Shown: positions 33,305-44,731, numbered from the stretch's first letter. The stretch: 64,000 bases of DNA from Armatimonadaceae bacterium (GCA_030447685.1 JAUJOK010000011.1:34519-98518), one strand, 5' to 3'. Notes: a model not told the origin generated them from the sequence alone. Translations and numbers: made by a program.

Positions 33305-33742
33305 ATGACTGGTAATGCAGCGATACGCGGGTTGGTGGCAGGATTGGCCGGGGTTGCGGCCATGACTCTTGCGGAAAAGCTGGAGCAGGCGGTGACCAAG
33401 CGGCCCAACTCCTATGTGCCCGCGCACACGCTGGAGCGCCTGCTGGGCCTTCCGCACAAGCCCGACGAGGAGCGGCTGGTGATGAACTGGGTGATGCACT
33501 GGGGCCAGGGCATCCTGCTGGGGGCGGTGCGGGGGCTGATGGCCGAGCACGGGGTGCGCGGGCCGGTAGGGTCGCTGCTGTTCATGAACCTGCGCCTGCT
33601 GAACGACCAGACGCTGGAGAATGCCACCGGTGTCGGCACGCTTCCCTGGACCTGGCCGATTGATGAGCAGGTGATCGACCTGTCGCACAAGGCCATCTAT
33701 GCCTTCGTTACCGGTGCTGCCGCCGACCGGCTGGTGGAGTAG
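33305..33742 (+). CDS. Hypothetical membrane-associated protein
   Basis: 145 residues, AGAAGGA before the ATG, fifteen bases after the transpeptidase, so probably in one operon. It begins with a small-residue hydrophobic helix (AIRGLVAGLAGVAAMTLAEKLE), has a middle helix (MHWGQGILLGAVRGLM), and ends with a Trp-rich stretch and a further hydrophobic helix. This recalls DUF1440-like predicted membrane proteins, but I am not certain. Function unknown. Confidence 0.6.
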   Translation: MTGNAAIRGLVAGLAGVAAMTLAEKLEQAVTKRPNSYVPAHTLERLLGLPHKPDEERLVMNWVMHWGQGILLGAVRGLMAEHGVRGPVGSLLFMNLRLLNDQTLENATGVGTLPWTWPIDEQVIDLSHKAIYAFVTGAAADRLVE

Positions 33743-33755
33743 AAGCCTTTAGCCT

Positions 33756-34592
33756 TTATATCGTGTCGCGCGTCTGGCTGAGAAACTCCCGCACGACTCG
33801 GACATAGTGGTCGAACCGGTCGCGGCGGATGCTGTGTCCGGCTTCGGCAATATGCGCCACGTGAAGATGGGGGACCAGCGCCTGTAATTCTCTTGCCCCT
33901 TCCTCAGTAACCATCGCACCCCGCTCCGGGTCGGCGGTGATCAGCAGGGCGGGGCAGGTAATGCGCGGCAGGAGCGCCTGCCAGTCCACGGGAGCAGCCT
34001 CGGCACGGCCAAGAATGTTGAGACTGAGGCGCAGCTTGGCGTCCGCCCACGGCTCCAGTTCCGCCTCCGACCAGTGCGGCGTTTCGGCGCGCTGAGCGGC
34101 TATCAGTTCGTCGCGTGTCTTGCGCTTCAGGCCCGTCACCCACGCGCGCATCCGTGCCCGGCGCTCCTCTCCCTCCGGCGTGCGCGTCGCGCCCGTCCCC
34201 AGGTTCGGCGCACCCGCATCTTCAATCAGTATCGCGCCGGGCACGTCCGGGTAGGTGCCCGCCAGCACCAGTGTCGTCGCCCCGCCCATGGAGTGACCGA
34301 GGATGGCGGGTCGGCGCAGCCCCAGCGCAGTGATAACGCCGTGCAGGTCTGCTGCGAGGTCGGCGATGCCATAGCCCTCCTCCGGCGCGTCCGACTTGCC
34401 ATGGCCGCGCGCATCCACCATCACCACATCGTATTCGGGCGCGAGCGCCTTCGTTACCGGCGTCCAGCACAGCCCGTCATCCGAGAAGCCGTGCGCCAGT
34501 ACGACCGGCGGCGCACCCATGCTGCCGGTGCGCGTGTAGTGCAGCCGCAGCCCGTTCACCGCAACATCGCCTTCCTGCCACTCCGCAGTCAT
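33756..34592 (-). CDS. Alpha/beta-fold hydrolase
   Basis: 278 residues from an ATG preceded by AAGGAAG. Nucleophile elbow GHSMGG near residue 100, oxyanion region LAHGFSDDG, acid probably in TADPERG, and catalytic His in EAGHSIRRD. Length and cap are like the haloalkane-dehalogenase/esterase group of alpha/beta hydrolases. No signal peptide. The substrate is unknown. Convergent with the membrane-protein gene, ending fourteen bases from it. Confidence 0.85.
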   Translation of the reverse strand: MTAEWQEGDVAVNGLRLHYTRTGSMGAPPVVLAHGFSDDGLCWTPVTKALAPEYDVVMVDARGHGKSDAPEEGYGIADLAADLHGVITALGLRRPAILGHSMGGATTLVLAGTYPDVPGAILIEDAGAPNLGTGATRTPEGEERRARMRAWVTGLKRKTRDELIAAQRAETPHWSEAELEPWADAKLRLSLNILGRAEAAPVDWQALLPRITCPALLITADPERGAMVTEEGARELQALVPHLHVAHIAEAGHSIRRDRFDHYVRVVREFLSQTRDTI

Positions 34593-34662
34593 CGGTATTC
34601 TTCCTTCACCCGGTGTACGGCCAGCCTGCGGCATGGATAGAGGCCCGCACAGTGCACCTTCT

Positions 34663-36138
34663 TCAGGCAGTCCCGACCTTCGTCCAGCGCGCTTCGGTCA
34701 GCCAGCGCGGCTCGGATGCCTCGCATGCCTGCTCCAGCACAACGGTCGTGCCATCCTGCCCCGTGAGCAGATACACCCGGTCACAGGTCTGGAGCATCAT
34801 CCAGAACCCATGACCCAGCGTGCCCGCGGAACTGTACCCGCGTTCCACCGTGGCCCGGTGCAGGTTCTCCAGGGCGATTCCCGCACCCTGATCCTGTATC
34901 CACACCTGAATCGTGCCGCCTGCACCGGCGTGAACGCGCGCTTCACCGCCCCTGGCATGCACTACCGTATTCATTGCCGCCTCGCTCACCGAAGTTACCA
35001 GGTCGCACCAACGATCCTGAGCGAAGCCGTGAGTGAGCGCCACCTCCTGAATACGGCGGCGCAGCAGACGAAGTGACGAAGCCGACAGCAGGATAGGCTC
35101 GCCAATGGAAACTAACGGAGCGGGCAGATCGGCGGGCGTATTGCATAAAAAGAGGCGTCCCTCGGTGACGCTGGCAAGCACGTTGCGCAGAACGGAACGC
35201 TCCCGATCCTGGCTCTCTTTCAGCGCCTGCTCCGCTCGCTTGCGCTCGGTAATGTCGCGGACGATAGCCACAAAGCGCCCCGCCTCGCCGGGCGGAGCGA
35301 TAAACTGCAGGAAGACTTCGACCGGTATCAGCGTGCCGTCCTGATGGCGGTGCTGAGTCTCGAAGATAAGTGACGGCAGCAGCCCTTCCCTCAGGGGCTG
35401 AAGCATGGCGCGGAATCCCGCTTCATCCCGATCCGATTGGATGTCCAGCGGCATCATCGAGAGCATCTCGCTCTCGGTGTAGCCCAGCCGACTGAACGCC
35501 CCATGATTCAGATAGGAAAAGCGCAGACTTTGCGCGTCAAAGATGAAGACTGCGTCGAGCGTGGCATCCAGAGTGGACTTGAATTGGCGCAGCTGCATTT
35601 CACGCTCGGCCAACTCCTGCAAGTGCCGATGCTCCTGTTCGCGCTCTCGCTCCTGGTGCTGTCGTTCCGCCTCGCGCTGCTCGCTCCGGCGCAGCTGCTC
35701 GGCCTGTTCTTTAATCTGATCGGTCTTCTGGAACAGCTCGACGAATACCCGAACCTTGGATTGGAGAATGTCCGGCTCGAACGGCTTGCGGAGGTAATCG
35801 ACCGCGCCGGTTGCATAGCCATGGAAGACGTACCATTCGTCCTGCTCAATGGCGGTGATAAAGATAATAGGGATATGACGTGTCTTTTCACGTTCCTTAA
35901 TAAGCGTCGCCGTCTCAAAGCCGTCCATGCCGGGCATCTGCACGTCCAGCAGAATCAGGGCGAAATCATCCGTCAGAAGACGTCTCAGAGCCTCCACGCC
36001 GGAACTGGCTCTAACCAGGTTCTGACCGAGCGGTTCCAGTATGGCCTCCAGCGCAAGAAGGTTCTCCGGTCGGTCGTCCACCAGAAGTATGTTGGCTTTT
36101 CGCTCCGTTGGGAGCATGGCGTCCTCTTCCGTCGTCAT
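34663..36138 (-). CDS. Receiver-PAS-HATPase signalling protein
   Basis: 491 residues (a start at 36117, after GGAAGAGGA, is also possible). Residues ~15-135 are a receiver (ILLVDDRPEN, LILLDVQMPGMDG, KPFEPD). A coiled coil rich in Glu/Gln/Arg follows to ~185, then a PAS domain (~185-320) and a C-terminal RsbW-type ATPase domain (ESEA-like VSEAAMNTVVHA, then IQDQGAGI and GHGFWMM). There is no phospho-acceptor His region, so the last domain may act as an anti-sigma-type kinase or partner-binding switch. It lies downstream of the hybrid kinase, same strand. Confidence 0.82.
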   Translation of the reverse strand: MTTEEDAMLPTERKANILLVDDRPENLLALEAILEPLGQNLVRASSGVEALRRLLTDDFALILLDVQMPGMDGFETATLIKEREKTRHIPIIFITAIEQDEWYVFHGYATGAVDYLRKPFEPDILQSKVRVFVELFQKTDQIKEQAEQLRRSEQREAERQHQEREREQEHRHLQELAEREMQLRQFKSTLDATLDAVFIFDAQSLRFSYLNHGAFSRLGYTESEMLSMMPLDIQSDRDEAGFRAMLQPLREGLLPSLIFETQHRHQDGTLIPVEVFLQFIAPPGEAGRFVAIVRDITERKRAEQALKESQDRERSVLRNVLASVTEGRLFLCNTPADLPAPLVSIGEPILLSASSLRLLRRRIQEVALTHGFAQDRWCDLVTSVSEAAMNTVVHARGGEARVHAGAGGTIQVWIQDQGAGIALENLHRATVERGYSSAGTLGHGFWMMLQTCDRVYLLTGQDGTTVVLEQACEASEPRWLTEARWTKVGTA

Positions 36139-36256
36139 GTGTTTTGAATACCCGGCTGCTCGGTTCCACCCATTGCAGCGCCGCGTTCTTTTGCGTTATC
36201 CTGCCGACAATCCGGCAGCGCTTCCTGCCATCAAGAAGCGCTGCCATCCATCTCTA

Positions 36257-39200
36257 TCAGGCCAGTCTGCCCAGCCACTGGCCAAGCATAACGAGCAGAT
36301 GCTCGGTATCCACGGGCTTCGGGATGTAATCCGAAGCGCCGGCGGCCAGACACTTTTCCCGGTCGCCTGTCATGGCCTTGGCGGTGAGCGCAATAATGGG
36401 CAGGTTCTCGAAACGCTCCATCCGGCGTATGATCTCCATGGTTTCGTAGCCGTCCATTTCCGGCATCATCACGTCCATCAGCACCACGTCTACCGTGGGT
36501 GTCTGCATCAGTATGTCGATACCCGTCTTGCCGTTCTCGGCGAAGAGGACGTTGAAACCGTGGCTTTCCAGCATGCTGGTGAGGGCGAAGATATTGCGCA
36601 TATCGTCGTCCACCACCAGAACCGTACGGCCCGTCATGTCTCCGGGAACGCCGCCTGCGCCGACAGCGCCGGTGTCACCCTTTGCCTCGTTTCCGGTTTC
36701 GGCGGCATTTTTCCTGCCGGTACGCGCAGCCGCCGGTGTGCTGCCCGCCCGCTTTTTCGAACGTGTCGCGGCATCCGTTAGGGGCGCCGCTGCTTCTGTT
36801 GCTGCGGCGCCGTTGCCACCGCCGTCACTGTCCGAAGGATGACGCTGCTCCACGATCTTTCGCTTCGCTTCCGGCATCTTCGATACCACACGATGCAGGA
36901 ACAGTGCCGTGTCGTCCAGCAGGCGCTCCGAGGACGTAGCATCTTTGGTAATGATCGTCGCGGCGTATTTTTTGAGTTCGGCTTCCTCCTGTCGGGACAG
37001 ATCCTTGCTGGTGTAGATGACGACCGGCAGGTCCTGGAACTTTGGCTGGGCTTTCACCTCCCTGAGCAGTTCAAAGCCTTCCCGGTCCGGCAGGGTCAGG
37101 TCCAGCACCATGCAGTCGAAGTCTTTGTTCTTAAGCGCGGCCAGAGCCTCTTCTCCCGTCCCGACCGCGGTCGTCACCACATCCCCATTGCCGACTAACT
37201 CAACGATATGAGCGCGCTGTACCTCGTTATCTTCCACAACCAGCAGCTCTTTCACGTCCCGGTCAATGAAGTTCTTGATATGGGCGAACGCACCTTCCAG
37301 CGCTTCGGGGCTGACCGGCTTTTCCAGATAGGAGATAGCGCCCAAGGTCAAGCCGCGCTCGCGGTCCATGACGGAGATGACCTGTACCGGGATATGGCGT
37401 GTGTCCGGATCGCGCTTCAAATGATCCAGAAGCGCCCAGCCGTCCATGCCGGAGAGCTTGAGGTCCAGGGTAATGGCATCCGGCTTGAACCGCCGCGCCA
37501 GTTCCAGTCCCTTTTCGCCTGAGGGGGCCACCAGGCCCTTAAAGCCCTGCTGGCGCACCATATCCAGCAGGATACCGGCGAAGTTGACATCATCTTCCAC
37601 GATCAGCAGGACACGGTCCCCCGGCTCAATCGCGGCGCGGTCATCGCGCACCTCGGGGAGGGGCGATAGGCGATGCACCGTGGGTAACGGGGCTTCGGGC
37701 GCTTTGCGGGTGATCGGCGCGGGTGCCCATCCCTGAGACCTCGCCGATGCTGCGTAACCGATCTGCCCGCCGGCAGGGGACAGGCCGACCTCATGGCGAC
37801 CGTTCGATGACCCGGCGGTGGCAGTGGCAGCGGAACCGGTATAGTCCAGCGGCAGATACAGGGTAAACGTGCTGCCCCGACCGGGCGTGCTGTCCACCTG
37901 AATCCTGCCGCCCAGGAGGCGCGTAATCTCGCGGCTTATCGAAAGGCCCAGGCCGGTGCCGCCGTACCGGCGATTGGTCGTACCGTCGGCCTGCTGGAAC
38001 GCCTCAAAGATCAGGCTCTGCTTATCTCTGGGGATGCCGATGCCCGTGTCGGTCACGCAGAACGCGACCAGTTGCCGGGCCGGGAACAGTTGCCCGTTGT
38101 CCAGTATCACATCCCTGTCCGATCCCGCTATCGTCAGGTCCACCCGGCCTTGCTCGGTGAACTTGAAGGCGTTGCTCAGAAGGTTCCGGAGCACCTGCTG
38201 CAAACGCTGCATATCCGTCTGGATGATGACCGGAGCATCCGGCTCGATCTCAACATGGAACCCGAGGCCCTTCTGCCGGGCGACGTGATCGAAGGTGCGC
38301 TCCACATACTCCTGAACCTCGGCCACGGCGACATGGGTGATATCGATCTCCATTTTGCCGGCCTCGACCTTCGACAGGTCCAGTATCTCGTTGATCAGGT
38401 TCAGCAAATCGCCACCGGAACCGTAGATCGTGTTCGCGAACTCGGCCTGCTTGGGCGTCAGGTTGCCGCTGCTATTATCGGAAAGGAGTTTCGCCAGAAT
38501 GAGCATGCTGTTCAGCGGGGTGCGCAGCTCATGGCTCATGTTGGCAAGGAATTCCGATTTATACTTTGAGCTGAGCGCCAACTGCTCGGCCTTTTTCTTC
38601 CAGCGCGGCGCGCGCCAGCTCCACCTCGCGGTTCTTGAGTTCTACCTTGTTGTTCTGCTCGGCCAGCAGCGATGCCTTGTCTTCCAGCTCCTTGGCCTGC
38701 GTCTCCAGCTCCACATTGGAGCGCTTGAGCTGTTCCTGTTGCGACTGCAGCTCCTCGGACTGGCTTTGCAGTTCCTGGGTGAGCGACTGGGACTGCTGGA
38801 GCAGTTCTTCCGTCCGCATGTTCGCGCTGATCATGTTGAGGACGACGCCGATGCTTTCCATAAGCTGGTCGAGGAACGTCCGGTGGATCGGGCTGAATGC
38901 CTGGAAGGAGGCCAGCTCGATTACCGCCATGATCTCGTCTTCGAAGAGCACGGGCAGCACGATGATGTTGAGCGGCGGCGCTTCGCCGAGGCCGGAGCTG
39001 ATCTGGATGTAGTCCCCCGGCACGTTGGTAAGCAGTATGCTCTGCTTCTCCAGGGCGCACTGTCCCACCAGGCCCTCGCCCAGATAAAACTGATTGGCGA
39101 CGTTCTTGCGCTCGCGATAGCGTAGCTGCTCATCAGCTTCAGAACTGTTTCGTTGCTCGCCGGGTCGTTGAGATAGAACACCCCGTGGTGCGCCGACACC

Positions 39201-42200
39201 AGCGGCGTCAGTTCGGACATGATCAGGCGCGAAACGGATTCCAGGTTCTTCTGGCCCTGCATCATGCCGCTGAAGCGCGCCAGGTTCGTCTTGAGCCAGT
39301 CCTGCTCCGTGTTCTTCTGAGTCGTATCCTTGAGGTTGGCGATCATCTGGTTGATGTTGTTCTTAAGCTGCCGAAACCTCGCCCTGCGCCTCGACCATGA
39401 TGGAGCGGGTCAGGTCCCCCTCGGTCACGGCGGTGGCAACGTCTGAGATCGCCCGCACCTGAACCGTAAGGCTGTTTGCCATGAAGTTGACGTTATCGGT
39501 GAGGTCTTTCCAGGTGCCTGCGACACCCGGCACATTGGCCTGTCCTCCCAGCTTTCCTTCGGTACCGACTTCGCGTGCCACACGGGTGACTTCGGCGGCG
39601 AACGAGTTAAGCTGATCGACCATGACGTTGATAACGTCTTTAATTTGAGAATTTCTCCCTTGACGTCTACGGTGATCTTCTGGCCCAGGTCGCCGCTGGC
39701 AATGGCGGTCGCGACTTTGGACACGTCCCGTAGCTGAACCGTTAGATTCCCGGCGAGGCCGTTGACGTTGTCGGTGAGGTCCTTCCAGGTTCCCGACACC
39801 CCCTTGACCTCGGCCTGACCACCCAGCTTTCCTTCGGTACCGACTTCCTTGGCAACGCGCGTTACCTCGTCCGCGAAGGAGCTAAGCTGATCGACCATCT
39901 GGTTAATCGTGTTCTTGAGTTCGAGGATTTCGCCTTTGACATCAACGGTAATCTTCTGTGACAGGTCTCCATTGGCAACGGCGGTGGTAACGAGAGCGAT
40001 GTTCCGCACCTGATTCGTCAGGTTGCTTGCCATGAAGTTTACATTGTCGGTGAGGTCTTTCCATGTCCCCGACACGCCTTTGACCTGCGCCTGCCCGCCC
40101 AGGATACCCTCAGTGCCGACCTCGCGTGCCACACGGGTGACTTCAGCGGCAAAGGAGTTAAGCTGATCGACCATGACGTTGATGGTATTTTTGAGTTCGA
40201 GAATCTCGCCTTTAACATCGACGGTGATCTTCTGTGACAGGTCTCCATTGGCAACGGCGGTGGTAACCAGAGCGATGTTTCGCACCTGGTTGGTCAGATT
40301 GCTCGCCAGGCCATTGACGTTGTCGGTCAAGTCTTTCCAGGTGCCCGCCACGTTCGGCACGTCCGCCTGCCCGCCCAGCTTTCCTTCGGTGCCGACTTCG
40401 CGGGCTACCGTCGTAACTGATCGGCGAAGATACCCAGCGTGTCGGTCATGCTGTTGATGGTATCGGCCAGAGCCGCAACCTCGCCTTTGGCCTCGACGAC
40501 CAGCTTCTGCTTCAAGTCGCCATTGGCAACCGCTGTCACCACTTTGGCAATGCCCTGCACCTGCGTGGTCAGGTTGCCCGCCATGAAGTTGACGTTGTCG
40601 GTGAGGTCTTTCCAGGTACCGGAGACGCCGCCTACTTCGGCCTGCCCGCCCAGGATACCCTCAGTGCCTACCTCGCGTGCCACACGGGTGACTTCAGCGG
40701 CAAAGGAGTTAAGCTGATCGACCATGACGTTGATGGTGTCCTTCAGCTCCAGGATTTCACCGCGCGCGTCAACGGTGATCTTCTGTGACAGGTCTCCATT
40801 GGCAACCGCCGTTGTTACCAATGCGATGTTTCGCACCTGGTTGGTAAGGTTCCCGGCCAGGCCATTGACGTTGTCGGTGAGGTCTTTCCAGGTACCGGAG
40901 ACGCCTTTGACCTGCGCCTGCCCGCCCAGCTTCCTTCGGTGCCGACTTCCTTGGCAACACGGGTGACTTCAGCGGCAAAGGAGTTAAGCTGATCGACCAT
41001 GACGTTGATGGTGTCCTTCAGCTCCAGGATTTCACCGCGCGCGTCAACGGTGATCTTCTGTGACAGGTCTCCATTGGCAACGGCGGTGGTAACGAGAGCG
41101 ATGTTTCGCACCTGGTTGGTCAGATTGCTCGCCAGGCCATTGACGTTGTCGGTCAAGTCTTTCCAGGTGCCCGCCACGTTCGGCACGTCCGCCTGCCCGC
41201 CCAGCTTTCCTTCGGTGCCGACTTCGCGGGCTACCGTCGTAACCTGATCGGCGAAGATACCCAGCGTGTCGGTCATGCTGTTGATGGTATCGGCCAGAGC
41301 CGCAACCTCGCCTTTGGCCTCGACGACCAGCTTCTGCTTCAAGTCGCCATTGGCAACCGCTGTCACCACTTTGGCAATGCCCTGCACCTGCGTGGTCAGG
41401 TTGCCCGCCATGAAGTTGACGTTGTCGGTGAGGTCTTTCCAGGTACCGGAGACGCCGCCTACTTCGGCCTGCCCGCCCAGTTTCCCTTCGGTGCCTACCT
41501 CACGGGCAACGCGCGTCACCTCGTCCGCGAAGGAGTTAAGCTGATCGACCATGACGTTGATGGTGTTCTTGAGTTCGAGAATCTCTCCCTTGACGTCTAC
41601 GGTGATCTTCTGCGAGAGGTCGCCGTTGGCAACCGCTGTCGTAACGAGAGCGATGTTTCGCACCTGGTCGGTCAAGTTGCTTGCCATGAAGTTTACATTG
41701 TCAGTGAGGTCTTTCCAGGTACCGGAGACGCCTTTAACCTGGGCTTGGCCGCCTAACTTTCCTTCGGTACCCACCTCGCGGGCGACACGCGTTACCTCAT
41801 CGGCAAAGGAGCTAAGTTGGTCGACCATGGTATTTACCGTCGTACCGATGCGAAGGAACTCACCTTTGACCGGTGTCCCCTCGATCTCCAGAGCCATCTT
41901 CTGTGAAAGATCACCCTCGGCGACGGCGGTGATAACGCGCGCTACTTCCGTCGTGGGGCGCGCCAGATCTTCAATAAGCGTGTTGATGGAATCGAGGCTG
42001 ACGGCCCAGGAACCCGAAGCGCCTTTAAGCGCGGCGCGTTCCGTCATTCTTCCCTCGCGACCCACAATGCCGCCCACGCGCACGATTTCCTGGGCTTGAT
42101 CTTCGTTCAGGCTGATAACGTCGTTGAACGCTCTGGCGATTTCGCTCAGGACGCCATTGCGGGGGGCCGGCAGGCGAACCGAAAAGTCACCGGATTTGGC

Positions 42201-42287
42201 GGCCACGAGGGCCTTGAGCAGGGGCTGAAGCTGTTCGGCGGTATAGGTCGCGTTCTCATCACGCGCAGTTGCCGATTTCACGGCCAT
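36257..42287 (-). pseudogene. Large soluble hybrid histidine kinase: HAMP array, GAF, HisKA, HATPase, three receivers (frameshifted)
   Basis: AAGGAGAAAAAG precedes the ATG at 42287. In order: about eleven HAMP units of ~92 residues with motif [17 protein letters not shown] (to ~39370), a GAF domain (~38850-39330), a coiled coil, HisKA with FLANMSHELRTPLN (His), the ATP-binding domain with NLLSNAFKF and GTGLGLSI, then three receivers (DDVNFAG, VVEDNEVQ and VVDDDMRN; last acceptor MDVMMPEMDG). There is no membrane helix, as in fungal Nik1-type kinases. Frame changes are needed near 40931, 40417, 39638, 39368, 39120 and 38592-38596, each one base. Full product ~2000 residues. Confidence 0.85.
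39363..42180 (-). repeat. Tandem HAMP-unit array in the hybrid kinase gene
   Basis: About ten ~276-base units repeat in tandem. Blocks three units apart are almost identical in DNA: 40439-40717 matches 41266-41544 at a distance of 827 bases, one base short of three units because of the indel at 40931. This suggests recent expansion by unequal exchange or an assembly-sensitive repeat. Confidence 0.85.
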
Positions 42288-42496
42288 GATCTTTTTCTCC
42301 TTGCGATATCCGAAACAACATCGACGTGTTTCGGCGGGCGAACTGATATAGTATCAACCGGACATTATCGGCACTTTTCACAGCCAGCAATAGTGCTGTG
42401 GAAAGAAATTCTTTTTTATTCCCGAATGGGAAGACAGGGCGGCTCAAACAGGAGAACCGGAGGGGCGCAGCAGATCACCCCACGGCAACAGGCGTC

Positions 42497-44038
42497 TCAG
42501 GCGCGTACGGCTCCGGGTTTGCCGTTCTCGACCACAAACGAGGCGCGTGTCAAGATGGAACTGCCCGGAGTGGCTACAACGGGAACCACCCGATAATCAC
42601 TGCGCCACGAGTCCGGGGTGAGCGTGCAGCGGACATAGCCGCGCTGATCGTTATAATACTTGATGTGTGGGTTTTCCGTCAAAATCCGCTGTCCACGAGC
42701 CGTCATGTCGCTGCCATTGCCCCCGGAGGAGATTGACGTGCCGACAAACTCCGTTCCCAGGGTCCGGGAACCGGGTTCGTTGAAATCCGCTTTCAGGTCG
42801 GCGACCCAGTTACTGTGCACGTCCCCCGTCAGCACGACCGGATTCGCGGGCTGCCGCTGCTCGATAAAATGCAAAAGCCGCTCGCGAGAGGCCACATAGC
42901 CATCCCACGTATCTGTGCTGAACCGGCGCTCGGTGCCTTCCGCCAGGTCACGCTGCGCCAGGAACACCTGCTGAGCCAGCACGTTCCACCGCGCCGGGGA
43001 ACGGTCGAGGCCGTGTATCAGCCACTCTTCCTGCCGCCGACCGAGCAGGGTGTTGGCGGCATCGAGACGACGCTCATTGGAGGGCTGCTTCGTGCGGTAC
43101 TGGCGCGTGTCCAAAACGTTGAACCGGGCCAGATTGCCGAAGGTAAGCCGCCGGTACAGCAGCATACCCGCTCCGACAGGAATCGAGGAGCGGCGCAGCG
43201 GCAGGTGCTCGTAGTACGCCTGGTAGGCGGCAGCGCGCCGCAGACGGAAATCGCCGGGCGGATTCCGGTTATCCCGGATCAGGCCCGCATAGTTGTTCTC
43301 CACTTCATGGTCGTCCCAGGTGACGACCCAGGGAAACGCGGCATGCGCGGCCTGGAGATCGGGGTCGCTTTTGTACAGCGCGTACCGGTTGCGGTAGTCC
43401 GTCAGCGTGACAATCTCGGCGCTGTTGTGCTTGCGCGGCCCGCTCCCGCCGCTAATGCCGCCCTCGTAGATGTAGTCGCCCAGATGCACGACCAGATCAA
43501 GGTCTTCCCCGGCCATGTGCCGGTACGCCGTGAAGTAACCGCTCTGCCAGTTCTGGCACGAAGCGAAGGCGCAGGCGAACTTTCGTAACGACGCGCCCAC
43601 CGCCGGGGCCGTCCGGGTGCGGCCAATCGGGCTGTCCACGCCGCCTGCGGTGAATTGATACCAGTACCAGCGCGCCGGTTCCAGGCCGGTAAGCTCCACA
43701 TGAACCGAGTGGCCGAGCGCCGCTGTGGCAAATGCCGTTCCGCTTCGGACCACGTCGCGCATCTTCTCATCGCGGGCAAGCCGCCACTGGACGGGAATAT
43801 CCTGCGCGGGCATGCCTCCCCCGTTCAGCGGGTCGAGCGCAAGGCGCGTCCAGAGCACCACGCCATCCGGAGTCGGGTCCCCTGATGCAACTCCCAGGGT
43901 GAAGGGATTAGAAGGAAATAACCGCTTCCGTGTCTGCGAATTTCCCGCAAGCTGACCGGAGGCCAGCAGGCCTGCCAGACCGCCTGCGCCGATAAAAAAG
44001 CGGCGTCGGGACAGCAGATAATCTAATTCCTGACTCAT
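42497..44038 (-). CDS. phoD: Alkaline phosphatase D (PhoD family)
   Basis: 513 residues from an ATG at 44038. A twin-arginine signal (SRRRFFIGAGGLAGLLASG) directs folded export. A PhoD N-terminal beta domain (FTLGVASGDPTPDGVVLWTRL) precedes the metallophosphatase domain with FASCQNW, HLGDYIYE, TWDDHEVENN and VLTGDVHSNW, the iron/calcium ligands of PhoD. It releases phosphate from phosphomono- and diesters outside the cytoplasm, usually under Pho control. No Pho box was seen directly upstream; one is present before the PEP-CTERM gene at 48377. Confidence 0.92.
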   Translation of the reverse strand: MSQELDYLLSRRRFFIGAGGLAGLLASGQLAGNSQTRKRLFPSNPFTLGVASGDPTPDGVVLWTRLALDPLNGGGMPAQDIPVQWRLARDEKMRDVVRSGTAFATAALGHSVHVELTGLEPARWYWYQFTAGGVDSPIGRTRTAPAVGASLRKFACAFASCQNWQSGYFTAYRHMAGEDLDLVVHLGDYIYEGGISGGSGPRKHNSAEIVTLTDYRNRYALYKSDPDLQAAHAAFPWVVTWDDHEVENNYAGLIRDNRNPPGDFRLRRAAAYQAYYEHLPLRRSSIPVGAGMLLYRRLTFGNLARFNVLDTRQYRTKQPSNERRLDAANTLLGRRQEEWLIHGLDRSPARWNVLAQQVFLAQRDLAEGTERRFSTDTWDGYVASRERLLHFIEQRQPANPVVLTGDVHSNWVADLKADFNEPGSRTLGTEFVGTSISSGGNGSDMTARGQRILTENPHIKYYNDQRGYVRCTLTPDSWRSDYRVVPVVATPGSSILTRASFVVENGKPGAVRA

Positions 44039-44120
44039 GAAATACCTCGGGAACCGGCGCAGACGTTTCTGCCCGCGCAACGGTATAACCGTCTCCTGCG
44101 CGCCCGCGCGCGCCGCTTGT

Positions 44121-44390
44121 TCAGCCCATGCGGAGACCATAATGCGCCATCAGCGGCCCGAGCGCGGCGAAGTCGAAGTCCATCCCGTAGCGGGCGGCAA
44201 GAGCCGTGAGGTCTGCCGGGTCCGGCGCACCGTGCGGCGGGATCAGCCCGGCAAGTTCACGGAAGTATTGGGTGAACTCCGGGGGCGAGATTATCTCCAG
44301 GAAGCGGTTTGCCTGGCCCGGTGTTCCGTAACCCAGGGCCATTCCGTTTTCTGCACCATCGGATAGAGCCGGGCGCTGCCTCAGTGACAC
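44121..44390 (-). pseudogene. C-terminal remnant of a cupin-domain protein
   Basis: Only the tail is recognisable: ANRFLEIISPPEFTQYFREL, then DLTALAARYGMDFDF, the usual C-terminal helices after the beta barrel in small bacterial cupins. The barrel with its metal-binding His residues is missing. The first ~25 codons of the open frame do not belong to it. Upstream DNA (44391-44731) is repeat-rich, so the 5' part was probably lost by rearrangement. Confidence 0.55.
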
Positions 44391-44731
44391 TCACCGTTCT
44401 TCCACACCGTAAGCGCAGGCCTCACAGCACGGTGCTGCGGAAAGTTCGCTTTCCCGAGCGAATTTATTCGACGGGGCGCCCAGCAGCCCCGGTCCGCATG
44501 AAGCCTCGATAAGCGCGCAGGCTCCGCCTGTCGCGTCCGCTCAGGCCAAGACGTCCTTCGGACGAACAACGCGCCGATCTGGACACGGACGAATTCGTCA
44601 CATTTGCCGATCCCGCACCCGGAAGGTGCACTCACGGATCTGCCTCCAGACGCCGGTTTTCAACCGGCGAACTCTTCATGCGATTGCCCTGGCGAAGAAC
44701 TGAATGACCCTGCGCCATAGCCGTGTCCCTC
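44391..44731. other. Gene-free, palindrome-rich stretch
   Basis: No supported gene. It contains several short hairpins (GTCCTTCGGAC near 44550, CACCCGGAAGGTG near 44610) and one arm of the 27-bp family B repeat. It separates the cupin remnant from the Gfo/Idh gene and resembles the interior of the other repeat elements. Confidence 0.5.
44647..44669. repeat. Single arm of the family B inverted repeat
   Basis: The 23 bases starting CAGACGCCGGTTTTCAACC are identical to the right arm of the element inside flhA (13503-13525). No second arm is nearby. Confidence 0.75.

Noticed and set aside
39363..42180. Regular ~276-base repeats as a CRISPR or other repeat array
   Set aside because: The repeats are coding, give HAMP units, and have no spacer-repeat structure of CRISPR size.
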